From assembly GCF_004336985.1 (NCBI RefSeq), contig NZ_SJUO01000001.1, forward strand, positions 1 through 64,000: a DNA stretch of 64,000 nucleotides, given 5' to 3'. The first letter of the stretch is position 1. Each line of letters starts with the position of its first letter. Both the position numbers and the translations under genes were made by a program. The stretch is from Exiguobacterium sp. SL-9. GTDB lineage: Bacteria > Bacillota > Bacilli > Exiguobacteriales > Exiguobacteriaceae. Below the pieces are notes generated by a model, which was given only the letters and a program-made list of their open reading frames with translations, searched no databases and was not told where the DNA came from. This document shows, one piece after another, positions 42,004 to 50,351 of this stretch.

Positions 42004-43039
42004 ATTTGGTTTCGTAATAAGCGTTGACGATTCGACGAAGCGAACGCTCGTTTAAATCAAGCGTTTTAAATCCGGCGTCCTGTAATAGACGTTTCGTGTT
42101 CGTGTCGTTGAATGAGATGTTGCGATTTAAATACGGATTGAACACTTTTACCATCTCGTTGAACGTCTGTTCGACGTTACTCAGCGAAGACTTCGCCGTC
42201 TCCGTGATTTTCAGATGCGGGAATTCAAGCGCCTGCTTCATGTATTCAAGCATCGTCTCATTGCGTGGCGGGGCATCATTGGTCACGTTGTAAATCGTGT
42301 CCGGTCGGGCGTGCTCGATGGCCGCCAGCAACACGTCGGCCACGTAGTCGACCGGGACGAGATTCGACGTGCCTGTCTCGGACCCGAGAAGGCGAATTGG
42401 GCCAACGGGTGCACCTTTTCGTTCGAGTCGGCGCTTGAACACCTCAAGGGCGCGCATATAACCATACATCGTGAACTTCGAATCAGCCTCGCCGGTTTTC
42501 GAGTCACCGACGATGATGGCGGGGCGGAAAATCGAGACGGACAAATCGCGTCGCGCTGCCCATACTGCCTGTTCGGCATGGGCCTTGCTTTCTTCATACG
42601 GGTTATGGAACGCTTGATCGGTTGCATACAACGTCTCATCGCCGATTTCACGCGCTCCTAGCGTGTACGCCGTGCTGACGTGGAAGAAGCGGGGGCAATG
42701 TAGCGCTTTTGCGAGCCCGAGCGCTTGCTTCGTCCCGGTTAAGTTTGTCTCGAACAGCTCGTCGCGAAGCTCCTCATCAAATTTGACGAGGGCAGCCATA
42801 TGGAGCACCAAGTCGAACGATTCGTCATGGCGTGCGATAAATTCATCGTCCGCACCGAGGAGCGGGGCCGTCAAATCACCTGAAAGCACAGTGATCGAGC
42901 TCAGTTCGTCTTGCGAGAACATCGCCTTCACTTTTTCAGGCGTACGGGCGAGGACACAAAGCGTATGGCCTCGATGAATCAACTCGCGGGCGAGTCGTCC
43001 TCCTAAAAATCCGGTCGCACCGGTCATAAAAATATTCAC
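42002..43039 (-). CDS. Extended SDR / thioester-reductase-like NAD(P)-dependent oxidoreductase
   Basis: A 345-aa Rossmann enzyme. The cofactor motif is TGATGFLGGRL (residues 7-17), the family motif HMAALVKF near 78, and the catalytic Tyr-Lys pair in PYEESKAHAEQ (about 147-151). RPAIIVGDSKTGE and VPVDYVAD suggest the NAD_binding_4 (fatty acyl/thioester reductase) branch. Substrate unknown. ATG at 43039. Monocistronic, diverging from glnA. Confidence 0.87.
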   Translation of the reverse strand: MNIFMTGATGFLGGRLARELIHRGHTLCVLARTPEKVKAMFSQDELSSITVLSGDLTAPLLGADDEFIARHDESFDLVLHMAALVKFDEELRDELFETNLTGTKQALGLAKALHCPRFFHVSTAYTLGAREIGDETLYATDQAFHNPYEESKAHAEQAVWAARRDLSVSIFRPAIIVGDSKTGEADSKFTMYGYMRALEVFKRRLERKGAPVGPIRLLGSETGTSNLVPVDYVADVLLAAIEHARPDTIYNVTNDAPPRNETMLEYMKQALEFPHLKITETAKSSLSNVEQTFNEMVKVFNPYLNRNISFNDTNTKRLLQDAGFKTLDLNERSLRRIVNAYYETK

Positions 43040-43153
43040 AGCGTTCTTCCTCTCTTTTCAGTCTCTTTCCATCATAACAAGCGACGGCAGAATGAGCCAC
43101 TTTCAACCCGATGTTTCAAATTTGGGGTTTAACACTTTTTAAAGTGGGTTATG

Positions 43154-43231
43154 ACTTAAGGAGAAGCGTACGCAAGGTACGTCATGACAGTGTTGATCTG
43201 TCAAATAACTTAAGTGAGGTTTTTTAGAATC
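43154..43231 (+). ncRNA. Candidate three-helix-junction leader RNA of glnA
   Basis: Three nested stems can form: P1 ACTTAAG (43154-43160) with CTTAAGT (43209-43215); P2 CGTAC (43167-43171) with GTACG (43177-43181), loop GCAAG; P3 GACAG (43186-43190) with CTGTC (43198-43202), loop TGTTGAT. Unpaired joints are GAGAAG, TCAT and AAATAA. The only Shine-Dalgarno-like string, GAGG (43216-43219), abuts P1 and is followed by T6. It does not match the known glnA glutamine riboswitch consensus as I remember it. A further perfect dyad, CACTTT-TT-AAAGTG, lies at 43133-43146. Confidence 0.45.
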
Positions 43232-44527
43232 ATGGCTAATCTATTCGGAACTGACAAGGATGGCAACAGGAAGAAGCAAGAAGAGATTGAAAAAACGGTT
43301 CAGGAGAAAGGGATCACTCAAATCCATATGTACTTCTCCGACGTGCTTGGAGACTTGAAGCTACTGACTCTCTCTGCAAAATTGTTGCCGGAAGTTTTTG
43401 AAGGGAAGACGATGTTTGACGGTTCATCCATCGCAGGTTTCTCTTCCATCAAAAACTCAGACCTATTCTTGAGACCGGATTTAGATCGTCCACGCTACGA
43501 ACAGGACGGGGACGAGAGCATCCTCGCGTTCTTCTGTGACGTATGCACACCAGACGGGGAACGGTATGAGTTCGACCCGCGTAACGTCTTGAAAGATGCC
43601 CTCGAGCGCGCAGCTGGCGACGGATACTCGATCTTCGTCGGCGCCGAGCCGGAATTCTTCATCTTCGACGAGAACGGAGAATTTTATGACGAGGCGGGAT
43701 ACTTCTCGACACGTTCAGAAGACAAAGGCTATGAGGTACGTCAACATATCGCCAACCGGTTGAGTGAGGTCGGCTTCAACATCGAAGCAGTCCACCACGA
43801 AGTGGCCCCGGCCCAGCACGAGATCGGTATCAAATATGATGACGCGTTACACACGGCCGACAACATTCAGTTCTTCAAAGAAATCGTCACATTGGCAGCC
43901 CAAGAGAAAAACGCAAAAGTGTCGTTCTTGCCGAAACCGCTCCGCGACGTGAACGGGTCGGGGATGCACCTCAACATCTCGGTCTGGAAAAACGATAAGG
44001 ATGGCAAACCGACGGTCAACGCGTTCGAAGAGCCTGAGTCGGATTACGGCCTGTCAGTCACAGCCCGTCACTTCATCGAAGGGATTCTGAAACATGCCCG
44101 TGCGACGGCCATCTTCACGAATCCGCTCCCAGAATCATATGAGCGTCTCGTGCCAGGTTTCGAGGCACCGGTCAACATCTGCTGGAGCCCGTCGAACCGC
44201 AGCTCGATGATTCGTATCCCGGCGTCACGCGGTAGCGCGACACGTGTCGAGGTCCGGAACCCAGACCCGAGCGCGAACCCATATCTTGCCCTCGCGGCCT
44301 TGATTTATGCGGGACTCGAAGGGATCGAGCAACAGCTCGAACCGTCGTCACCGAACGAAGACGACTTGTTCGAGTACTCGGCGAAACAAATCGAGAGCCA
44401 AGGCATCTCGTCACTCCCGGCGACATTCCATGAGTCGATTCAATCGCTCAAGTCGGACCGGTTCCATGATTACTTCAACCACGACTTGATTGACCGCTAC
44501 TTGTCGCTCATCCAAGTCCGTAAATAA
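43232..44527 (+). CDS. glnA: Glutamine synthetase type I, atypical (lacks GSI-alpha feedback residue)
   Basis: It condenses glutamate, ammonia and ATP to glutamine as a cytoplasmic dodecamer. The 431-aa protein has the beta-grasp (20-105) and catalytic domains, with FDGSSIAGF, EPEFFIF, HHEVAPAQHEI, NGSGMHLNIS and NRSSMIRIPASRG. In Bacillus GlnA, Arg62 and Glu65 (VRIEESD) mediate glutamine feedback; here the aligned stretch SSIKNSD has Ser72 and Asn75. The C-terminus ends at SLIQVRK and lacks the usual tail with HPWE. No glnR gene is adjacent. ATG 43232 has only a distant GAGG (12 nt), behind a potential folded leader. A perfect terminator follows at 44539-44573. Confidence 0.92.
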   Translation: MANLFGTDKDGNRKKQEEIEKTVQEKGITQIHMYFSDVLGDLKLLTLSAKLLPEVFEGKTMFDGSSIAGFSSIKNSDLFLRPDLDRPRYEQDGDESILAFFCDVCTPDGERYEFDPRNVLKDALERAAGDGYSIFVGAEPEFFIFDENGEFYDEAGYFSTRSEDKGYEVRQHIANRLSEVGFNIEAVHHEVAPAQHEIGIKYDDALHTADNIQFFKEIVTLAAQEKNAKVSFLPKPLRDVNGSGMHLNISVWKNDKDGKPTVNAFEEPESDYGLSVTARHFIEGILKHARATAIFTNPLPESYERLVPGFEAPVNICWSPSNRSSMIRIPASRGSATRVEVRNPDPSANPYLALAALIYAGLEGIEQQLEPSSPNEDDLFEYSAKQIESQGISSLPATFHESIQSLKSDRFHDYFNHDLIDRYLSLIQVRK

Positions 44528-44538
44528 ACGAAGCATAT

Positions 44539-44573
44539 AAAAGCCCATTCCTCGGCCGAGGAATGGGCTTTTT
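44539..44573. terminator. Bidirectional terminator between glnA and the POT transporter
   Basis: A perfect 16-bp stem with AAGCCCATTCCTCGG paired to its reverse complement, no loop bases beyond the centre, and T5 on the plus strand. Confidence 0.92.
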
Positions 44574-44575
44574 GA

Positions 44576-46069
44576 TTAATGGATCCCACGCATATACTTT
44601 TTAATGACCGGGGCGAGTGCGAACAAGATCATGCTGAGCACGATGGCCGCACCACCGATGATTCCGAAATAGAGCATTTCATTCTCCGGTGAGTAGAAAC
44701 GGACGAGCTGGGCGTTGATCCCTTGCGCCGCCGCGTTCGACAAGAACCAGAGTGACATCGTCTGGGCCGAGAAGGCCGCCGGGGCAAGCTTCGTCGTCGC
44801 TGACAAACCAACAGGCGACAGGCTGAGCTCACCGAGCACGACGATGAAGTAACTGAGAACGAGCCAGAGCGGGTTCACGAGCGTGTCCGGTCCACCAAAG
44901 TAGGCCGGCAGCAAAATCACCAAGAAACTTAACCCTGCGAACAAGATCCCGAATGCGAATTTCGTCGGGATGCTCGGCTCACGATCACCGAGTCGGACCC
45001 AAAGCCATGCGAATACCGGCGCGAGCATGATGATGAACAGTGGGTTAAGCGACTGGAACCAGGCCGGTGAGAGGGTGAACCCTAAAAATTCAAGGTCGGT
45101 CCGCTTATCGGCATAGCTGGCCAAAATCGTCGCCCCTTGCTCTTGAATCGCCCAGAACATGACCGAGGCGATAAAGAGCGGGATATAGGCGATAATCCGT
45201 GACCGCTCGACTTCTGTCGTTTTCGGGCTACGATACATGATGATGAAATAAATCGTCGGGATGGCGATCCCGAACACACCGACGAGACCGATGAACGTGT
45301 TGATCGTGAATAATCCTTGTGGAATCAAGACGGCCAACAGGCCACCGATGAGAACCACCGCAATCGTCGTATATTTGATGGCGTTTTTCTTTTCAGATGG
45401 CGTCAACGGGTTCGGCACGTATGAGCCGGCTAGACCGAGGTTGCCCTTCTTTGTGACGAGGAAAACGACGAGACCGATGAACATCCCGACCGCAGCGAGT
45501 GCGAAGCCCCAATGGAAACCGTAACTTTTCTGGACCCCGCCGACGATCAAAGGCGAGATGAAGGCACCCAGGTTAATCCCCATATAGAAGATACTGAACC
45601 CGGCATCACGACGACGGTCCGTTTCGTGATACAAGTCACCGACGATGCTCGAGACGTTAGGTTTCAACAAGCCCGTACCGATGACGATCAATGCCATTGA
45701 GATGAACAAGAACGTCAGGCTGCCAGGAATCGACAGCACGATGTGACCGAGCATGATGAACACGCCACCGAAGAAGACAGCGCGGGACGTCCCGAAGACG
45801 CGGTCGGCGAGCCATCCCCCAATGACCCCGGACATGTAAACAAGTGCGCCGTACACGGACATGATCGACAGAGCGACGTTCTGGTCGAGACCGAGACCGC
45901 CCTCGGATACCTCGTAATACATGTAGAACACGAGGATGGCACGCATCCCGTAATACGAGAACCGTTCCCAAAACTCTGTAAAGAATAGCGTGAACAAGCC
46001 CTTAGGCTGTCCGAAAAAACCTTTTTGTGGCACGCTGTCCACAATTTTCTGTTTATCGATCCTTTCCAT
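44576..46069 (-). CDS. POT-family proton-coupled peptide transporter
   Basis: Imports di- and tripeptides (DtpT-like), 497 aa with 14 predicted helices. The POT proton-coupling motif ExxERFxYYGM is seen as TEFWERFSYYGMRA (residues about 31-44). FYMGINLGAFISPLIVGGVQ (PTR2 signature) is at about 146, and SPVGLSATTKLAP near 415. ATG at 46069 follows AAGGAGGGATCTTTC. Monocistronic. Confidence 0.93.
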   Translation of the reverse strand: MERIDKQKIVDSVPQKGFFGQPKGLFTLFFTEFWERFSYYGMRAILVFYMYYEVSEGGLGLDQNVALSIMSVYGALVYMSGVIGGWLADRVFGTSRAVFFGGVFIMLGHIVLSIPGSLTFLFISMALIVIGTGLLKPNVSSIVGDLYHETDRRRDAGFSIFYMGINLGAFISPLIVGGVQKSYGFHWGFALAAVGMFIGLVVFLVTKKGNLGLAGSYVPNPLTPSEKKNAIKYTTIAVVLIGGLLAVLIPQGLFTINTFIGLVGVFGIAIPTIYFIIMYRSPKTTEVERSRIIAYIPLFIASVMFWAIQEQGATILASYADKRTDLEFLGFTLSPAWFQSLNPLFIIMLAPVFAWLWVRLGDREPSIPTKFAFGILFAGLSFLVILLPAYFGGPDTLVNPLWLVLSYFIVVLGELSLSPVGLSATTKLAPAAFSAQTMSLWFLSNAAAQGINAQLVRFYSPENEMLYFGIIGGAAIVLSMILFALAPVIKKYMRGIH

Positions 46070-46212
46070 GAAAGATCCCTCCTTGACCGTATTATCATAA
46101 AAAGAATCATTATGTTTGTAAAGAATAAATGAATGAAAAATTCAAAATTTAACGATTTTGAAACGAAATCAAAAACCACACTAAACGACTAGGTTCAGTG
46201 TGGTTTTATACA

Positions 46213-47457
46213 TCAAGCTGTCTTCTGTTTCGCTTCGGCCGCACTGATGCGTCGTCCGAGTTGCCAATAAATGAGCCCTGACACGCAGCTAGCGGCTCCA
46301 ACGAGTATCAAGGCGATGTGACCGGCCCGCTGGTCGAAGAACAAACTCGCCATGATGGGAGCGGTCACCCCGCCGATCAACCATTGGATACTAGCGGCCC
46401 CGTTATAAGCGCCGCGCATGTTCTCCGGTGCGATCAAGGCGATGAACGTCTGTTGGACCGGTGACATGATCATCTCGCCAAGCGTATAGAACGCGTACAC
46501 CGCTAGCAAGATGCTGACAAGGACGAGGTACGGTGTCCCGAGTGAGTAGAGGAGACGCGGCATGACGGCGATCAAGATCATGCCGACACCGAAGATGGTC
46601 GCACCGGCGAGCATGACGTTTCCGAACGGCTTGCGGCCAAGTTTCGAGGCGATCGGGAACTGGAATAAGACGACCATGATGCCGTTCAAAGCTAGCATGT
46701 AGGCGAACGGGTTCTCGCGATCGGTGAACGACGGCATCGATTCCCGCAAAAACAGGGGCAACATGCTCTCGATGAGTGAAAAGCCCATCGAGATGAAGAC
46801 GCCGGCGAAGATGAACACGAGGAACACCTTGTCATTGTAGAACACGCGCAAGACGTCCCGGTTCGACGGCGTGTCGGCATCGGTCGACTCCGGGAGCGAC
46901 TCCCGGATGTAGCGGCCGAGGACGAGCGCGTACAGGACGAAGACGAACGCGGCCGAATAAAAGATGTACTGTCGGTCGATAAAGAGAACGGCGCTACCGA
47001 GGAGCGGACCGAACGCCGCCCCGATGTTATGGCCCATCCGCAACAGTCCGAACGCCTCGTTCATCTGTTCAGGCTCGGTCACATCCGCTACCATCGCGCT
47101 CGCGGCGGGATGGAACAGCGAGTTCGTAAGTCCGAGCATCGCGTTCAAGAGCAAGAGCGGCCAAAACGTCTCGGCGAAGGCGAAACCGACGAGGGCGAGC
47201 GCATCTCCAAGGATGGCGGCCATCATGATCGGTTTGCGGCCATATAGATCGGCGAGTCGTCCGCCGACGACCGAGCCGATAAGTGCCATGATCGGTCCGG
47301 TCGCCATGATGACGCCGACCTGGATGTAACTGTCGAGCTTGTCGCTGTAATAGAGGACGAGGAACGGCGCGATCATGAACATCATAACGCCGGTGATCGT
47401 CTCCCCGAGGAAACGGATCCAAATATTGCGGTCGAGTCGTTTAAGTGATTGAATCAT
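46213..47457 (-). CDS. MFS multidrug-type efflux transporter with attenuated leader
   Basis: A 12-helix major facilitator of 414 aa. The MFS motif A GRLADLYGRKPIM is between TM2 and TM3 (about residues 69-81), and helix 5 has the antiporter-type GPLLGSAV. It resembles YttB/MdtH-type exporters, so drug efflux is likely, but the substrate is unknown. ATG 47457 has CAGGTGAACCT upstream. The 5' leader encodes a 24-aa peptide (47562-47636) and an intrinsic terminator (47486-47525), the layout of antibiotic-induced attenuation. Confidence 0.87.
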   Translation of the reverse strand: MIQSLKRLDRNIWIRFLGETITGVMMFMIAPFLVLYYSDKLDSYIQVGVIMATGPIMALIGSVVGGRLADLYGRKPIMMAAILGDALALVGFAFAETFWPLLLLNAMLGLTNSLFHPAASAMVADVTEPEQMNEAFGLLRMGHNIGAAFGPLLGSAVLFIDRQYIFYSAAFVFVLYALVLGRYIRESLPESTDADTPSNRDVLRVFYNDKVFLVFIFAGVFISMGFSLIESMLPLFLRESMPSFTDRENPFAYMLALNGIMVVLFQFPIASKLGRKPFGNVMLAGATIFGVGMILIAVMPRLLYSLGTPYLVLVSILLAVYAFYTLGEMIMSPVQQTFIALIAPENMRGAYNGAASIQWLIGGVTAPIMASLFFDQRAGHIALILVGAASCVSGLIYWQLGRRISAAEAKQKTA

Positions 47458-47485
47458 TAGGTTCACCTGCTTTAATTTTTGGAAT

Positions 47486-47525
47486 GAAAAAAGGGACGCA
47501 ACATGCACAAAGGCATACGCGTCCC
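47486..47525 (-). terminator. Attenuator terminator upstream of the MFS gene
   Basis: On the minus strand GGGACGC (47525-47519) pairs with GCGTCCC (47499-47493), with an inner ATGC/GCAT pairing, followed by T6. A competing pairing AGGCAT (47543-47538) with ATGCCT (47516-47511) would break its 5' arm. Another stem, GGCAGGCG with CGCCTGCC, spans the end of the leader peptide gene (47593-47550). Confidence 0.8.
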
Positions 47526-47561
47526 TACGATCTTAGACATGCCTCGGAAGGCAGGCGAACG

Positions 47562-47636
47562 TCACGGATTCAAATCACGGAGAGGCGCCTGCCGGTCAAT
47601 ATGGACTTTTACGTGCGAGCGTTGAATGACTGACAT
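47562..47636 (-). CDS. 24-aa leader peptide of the MFS gene
   Basis: ATG at 47636 follows GAAAGGAGAGGTACC and the frame ends with TGA at 47562. The peptide reads MSVIQRSHVKVHIDRQAP, then LRDLNP. The ribosome-binding site is stronger than that of the transporter itself. The stop codon lies in the loop of the GGCAGGCG/CGCCTGCC stem, 37 nt before the terminator. This is the expected arrangement for ribosome-stalling control; no database match is claimed. Confidence 0.7.
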   Translation of the reverse strand: MSVIQRSHVKVHIDRQAPLRDLNP

Positions 47637-47722
47637 CGGTACCTCTCCTTTCTACATTGGACTGTCTTCTCTTCAAGATTATGATATTTCTGTGAAATGT
47701 GTCAACCTAAATCATCAATGTG

Positions 47723-48823
47723 TCATAATAATTCATTTAAATTCTTACGACTGAGCCGATAATCGATCAAGCGAGACAATACGACTTGAATCATCGCCGT
47801 GACCGGCACGCTGATGAACATGCCGACGAGGCCGAACAGGCTACCCCCGATGATGATCGACGTGATGACCCAAAACGGGGTGATGCCGACACTGTCGCCG
47901 AGTATCTTCGGACCGAGCCAAAGGCCATCGAACTGTTGCAGCAAGAAGATGAACAGGAGGACGATGAGCGCCGTGAACGGGTCATAGAAATAGGTGATAA
48001 TGAACGCCGGGATCATCCCGAGCAGCGGACCGACATACGGGATGAAGTTCAATACTCCGATGATGACGCCTAGGAGAAGCGCATAAGGCGCACCGATCAC
48101 CAACAGACCGACGACGGCCATCACCCCGATGATGAGGCAATCGAGCGACTTTCCGATGATATAGCGCTTGAAGATGTAGTCCATCTCTTGAAAGATATCG
48201 ATCGTCGTCTTGGCTGATGCGACAGGGAACATCGCGTACAACAGACGCTTGAACATACGGGCAAAGACCTCTTTGTCTTTCAATAGATAGATTGAAATGA
48301 CGATTCCGATCAAGAAATTGATGAGCGTCATCGTGAAGCTCGACACGTAACTGACCGATGACAAGACGGCGGTCTCGACCCAACCGGAATAGCGCTCCTC
48401 GAAGCGACTGAAGTCGATGGCCTGGGCGATCGTTGCGTTGTACTCTTTCAAGTACGTGTTCAGCTGGGCGAGAAACCCATCGATCTGACGGATGTAGAAT
48501 GGGAGCTCCTCGATGAGCGAGGCGACGCTCGAATAGATGCGCGGGAACAACGTCACCGCAGAGATGACGAGAATTCCGATGAACGTGACATAGACGATCA
48601 GCAAGCCTTGATAACGTTTTAAGTGAAACCGTTCTTCTATATAGGACAGGACGGTATTCAGGAGCAGTGCGATGGCGATTCCCATAATGATCGGTGTCAG
48701 CAACTGGAACGCGTAGTGCAGCACACGAGAAATCGTATCCGGCTCACTGATGACCTTCCAGAGGACAAGTAAAATCAGGCCGATGACGCTCAACTTCCAA
48801 ATCAATTGACGATTTAGTTCCAA
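47723..48823 (-). CDS. AI-2E family transporter-like membrane protein
   Basis: A 366-aa UPF0118 protein (YtvI/YueF type) with eight predicted helices: pairs near residues 10-30 and 38-60, one at 72-90, then five in the C-terminal half. Landmarks are LLNFIPYVGPLLGMIPA (here GVLNFIPYVGPLLG at about 246) and LGDSVGITPFWVI near 318. Members export small molecules or Na+/H+; the substrate is unknown here. TTG at 48823 gives MELNRQLIWK, with GAGGGGATGG upstream. Confidence 0.87.
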   Translation of the reverse strand: MELNRQLIWKLSVIGLILLVLWKVISEPDTISRVLHYAFQLLTPIIMGIAIALLLNTVLSYIEERFHLKRYQGLLIVYVTFIGILVISAVTLFPRIYSSVASLIEELPFYIRQIDGFLAQLNTYLKEYNATIAQAIDFSRFEERYSGWVETAVLSSVSYVSSFTMTLINFLIGIVISIYLLKDKEVFARMFKRLLYAMFPVASAKTTIDIFQEMDYIFKRYIIGKSLDCLIIGVMAVVGLLVIGAPYALLLGVIIGVLNFIPYVGPLLGMIPAFIITYFYDPFTALIVLLFIFLLQQFDGLWLGPKILGDSVGITPFWVITSIIIGGSLFGLVGMFISVPVTAMIQVVLSRLIDYRLSRKNLNELL

Positions 48824-48998
48824 TGGTCCATCCCCTCATGCTTTAAATTTTGTAGAATAGTGTTCACTTTTTACTATGACCGTTTTTTTACCGGGATTCA
48901 ATAGGGGGCACACATTTTCGAAAAAGGATTGACAAGATTGGTAACGTTTGGTTAACTAAGTGACATATTACAAAAAGACAAATTGCATATAAAACACT

Positions 48999-49159
48999 TT
49001 CTATCAAGAGAAGCGGAGGGACTGGCCCGACGAAGCTTCAGCAACAGATTGATTCAATACTGTGCTAATTCCAGCAAGGTGACCTTGAGAGATGGGAAGG
49101 TGGTTGTTTGAATACGTCCGTATCTCGACACCCCTTTCCGCGGAAAGGGGTGTTTTTTG
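48999..49159 (+). promoter_or_regulatory. SAM-I (S-box) riboswitch of the aminotransferase operon
   Basis: The aptamer (about 48999-49097) has CTATCAAGAG, GGAGGGACTGGCCC, GACGAAGC, CAGCAAC, GTGCTAATTCCAGCAAG and GAGAGATGGG. The terminator is a hairpin of ACACCCCTTTCCG with CGGAAAGGGGTGT (49128-49153) followed by T6. High SAM should stop transcription before the two downstream genes. Confidence 0.95.
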
Positions 49160-49175
49160 CATAGGAGGACTATTC

Positions 49176-50351
49176 ATGACTGACAGACGCTCAAACTTAC
49201 TTAAGACGTTACCGCCCCAACATTTCGTCGGACTCGCCGCTGAAGTCGCCGAGCTCGAACAGGCAGGTCGCGATATCATCCGACTGGGTCAAGGAACGCC
49301 CGACCTACCGACGCCGGAGCCGATTTGTGATGCACTCCAGACGGCGCTCCTCGACGCTTCGACCCATCAATACGGTCCGTTCCGAGGACAGGCCCGTCTG
49401 AAGCAAGCGGTGGCTACGTTCTATTTGAACGAGTACGGGGTCGAGCTCGATCCGGAGACAGAAGTCGCAATCCTGATCGGCTCCAAATCCGGACTCATCA
49501 CACTTCCGCAATGCGTGCTCGAGCCAGGGGACGGGATCTTGCTGCCGAACCCGGGCTATCCCGACTACATCTCCGGGGCACGACTCGCCGGTGCCGTCGT
49601 CCGTGATCTCATCTTACGCGAGGAGAACGGTTTCCTCCCCGACTATGAGACGCTCGATACGGAAGGGGCGAGACTCATGTACTTGAACTATCCGAGCAAT
49701 CCGACGGGGGCCGTCGCCACACCAGCATTCTTTGACGACACCGTTCGGTTCGCCCAGGAGCGGGACTTGATGGTCGTCCACGATTTCGCATACGGCAGCA
49801 TCGGATTCGATGGACATGTCCCGCCGAGCTTCCTGCAAGCAGAAGGGGCGAAAGACGTCGGCATTGAAGTGTACACGATGTCGAAGGCGTTCAACATGTC
49901 CGGTTGGCGCGTCGCCTTTGCCGTCGGGAACGCTGACATCATCGAAGCAATCAATACGTATCAGGACCACGTCCACGTCAGCGTCTTCTCAGCGATCCAA
50001 GCGGCCGCCGTCGCCGCGCTCGAGGCGCCGCGCACCATTCGCGACGATTTGGCACGACTGTACGAGGCCCGTCGTGATCGCCTCGTCGACGGATTGAATC
50101 GGGCCGGTTGGGCCGTCGAACCGCCGGAAGGCTCATTCTTCGTCTGGGCGAAAGTGCCTGAGGGCGATGCCAAATCATTCTCGCGGAAGCTGTTATATGA
50201 AGCGGGAGTCGCCGTCACGCCGGGCTATTTCTTCGGCTCGGAAGGGAACGGCTATGTCCGTTTCGGTCTTGTCTCACCGGAACCAAAGATTGACGAGGCT
50301 GTCGAACGAATTGAACGATTGTTCGCCGCTTATGAGGAGGTACGGGCATGA
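49176..50351 (+). CDS. PLP-dependent aminotransferase, probably methionine/KMTB-type
   Basis: A class I/II aminotransferase of 391 aa. The PLP lysine is Lys237 in YTMSKAFNMSGWR. Other landmarks are GTPDLPTPEPI, the YPSNPTGA substrate/PLP motif and the Arg near the end (YVRFGLV). SAM control by the riboswitch points to methionine or 2-oxo-4-methylthiobutanoate (KMTB) as a substrate, as with MtnE or YbdL; this is inference. ATG 49176 follows ATAGGAGGACTATTC. It overlaps the dehydrogenase gene by 4 nt. Confidence 0.85.
   Translation: MTDRRSNLLKTLPPQHFVGLAAEVAELEQAGRDIIRLGQGTPDLPTPEPICDALQTALLDASTHQYGPFRGQARLKQAVATFYLNEYGVELDPETEVAILIGSKSGLITLPQCVLEPGDGILLPNPGYPDYISGARLAGAVVRDLILREENGFLPDYETLDTEGARLMYLNYPSNPTGAVATPAFFDDTVRFAQERDLMVVHDFAYGSIGFDGHVPPSFLQAEGAKDVGIEVYTMSKAFNMSGWRVAFAVGNADIIEAINTYQDHVHVSVFSAIQAAAVAALEAPRTIRDDLARLYEARRDRLVDGLNRAGWAVEPPEGSFFVWAKVPEGDAKSFSRKLLYEAGVAVTPGYFFGSEGNGYVRFGLVSPEPKIDEAVERIERLFAAYEEVRA

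Noticed and set aside
43154-43231. Known glutamine (glnA) riboswitch
   Set aside because: The conserved blocks of that class, as I recall them, are missing; only a generic three-helix layout is shared.
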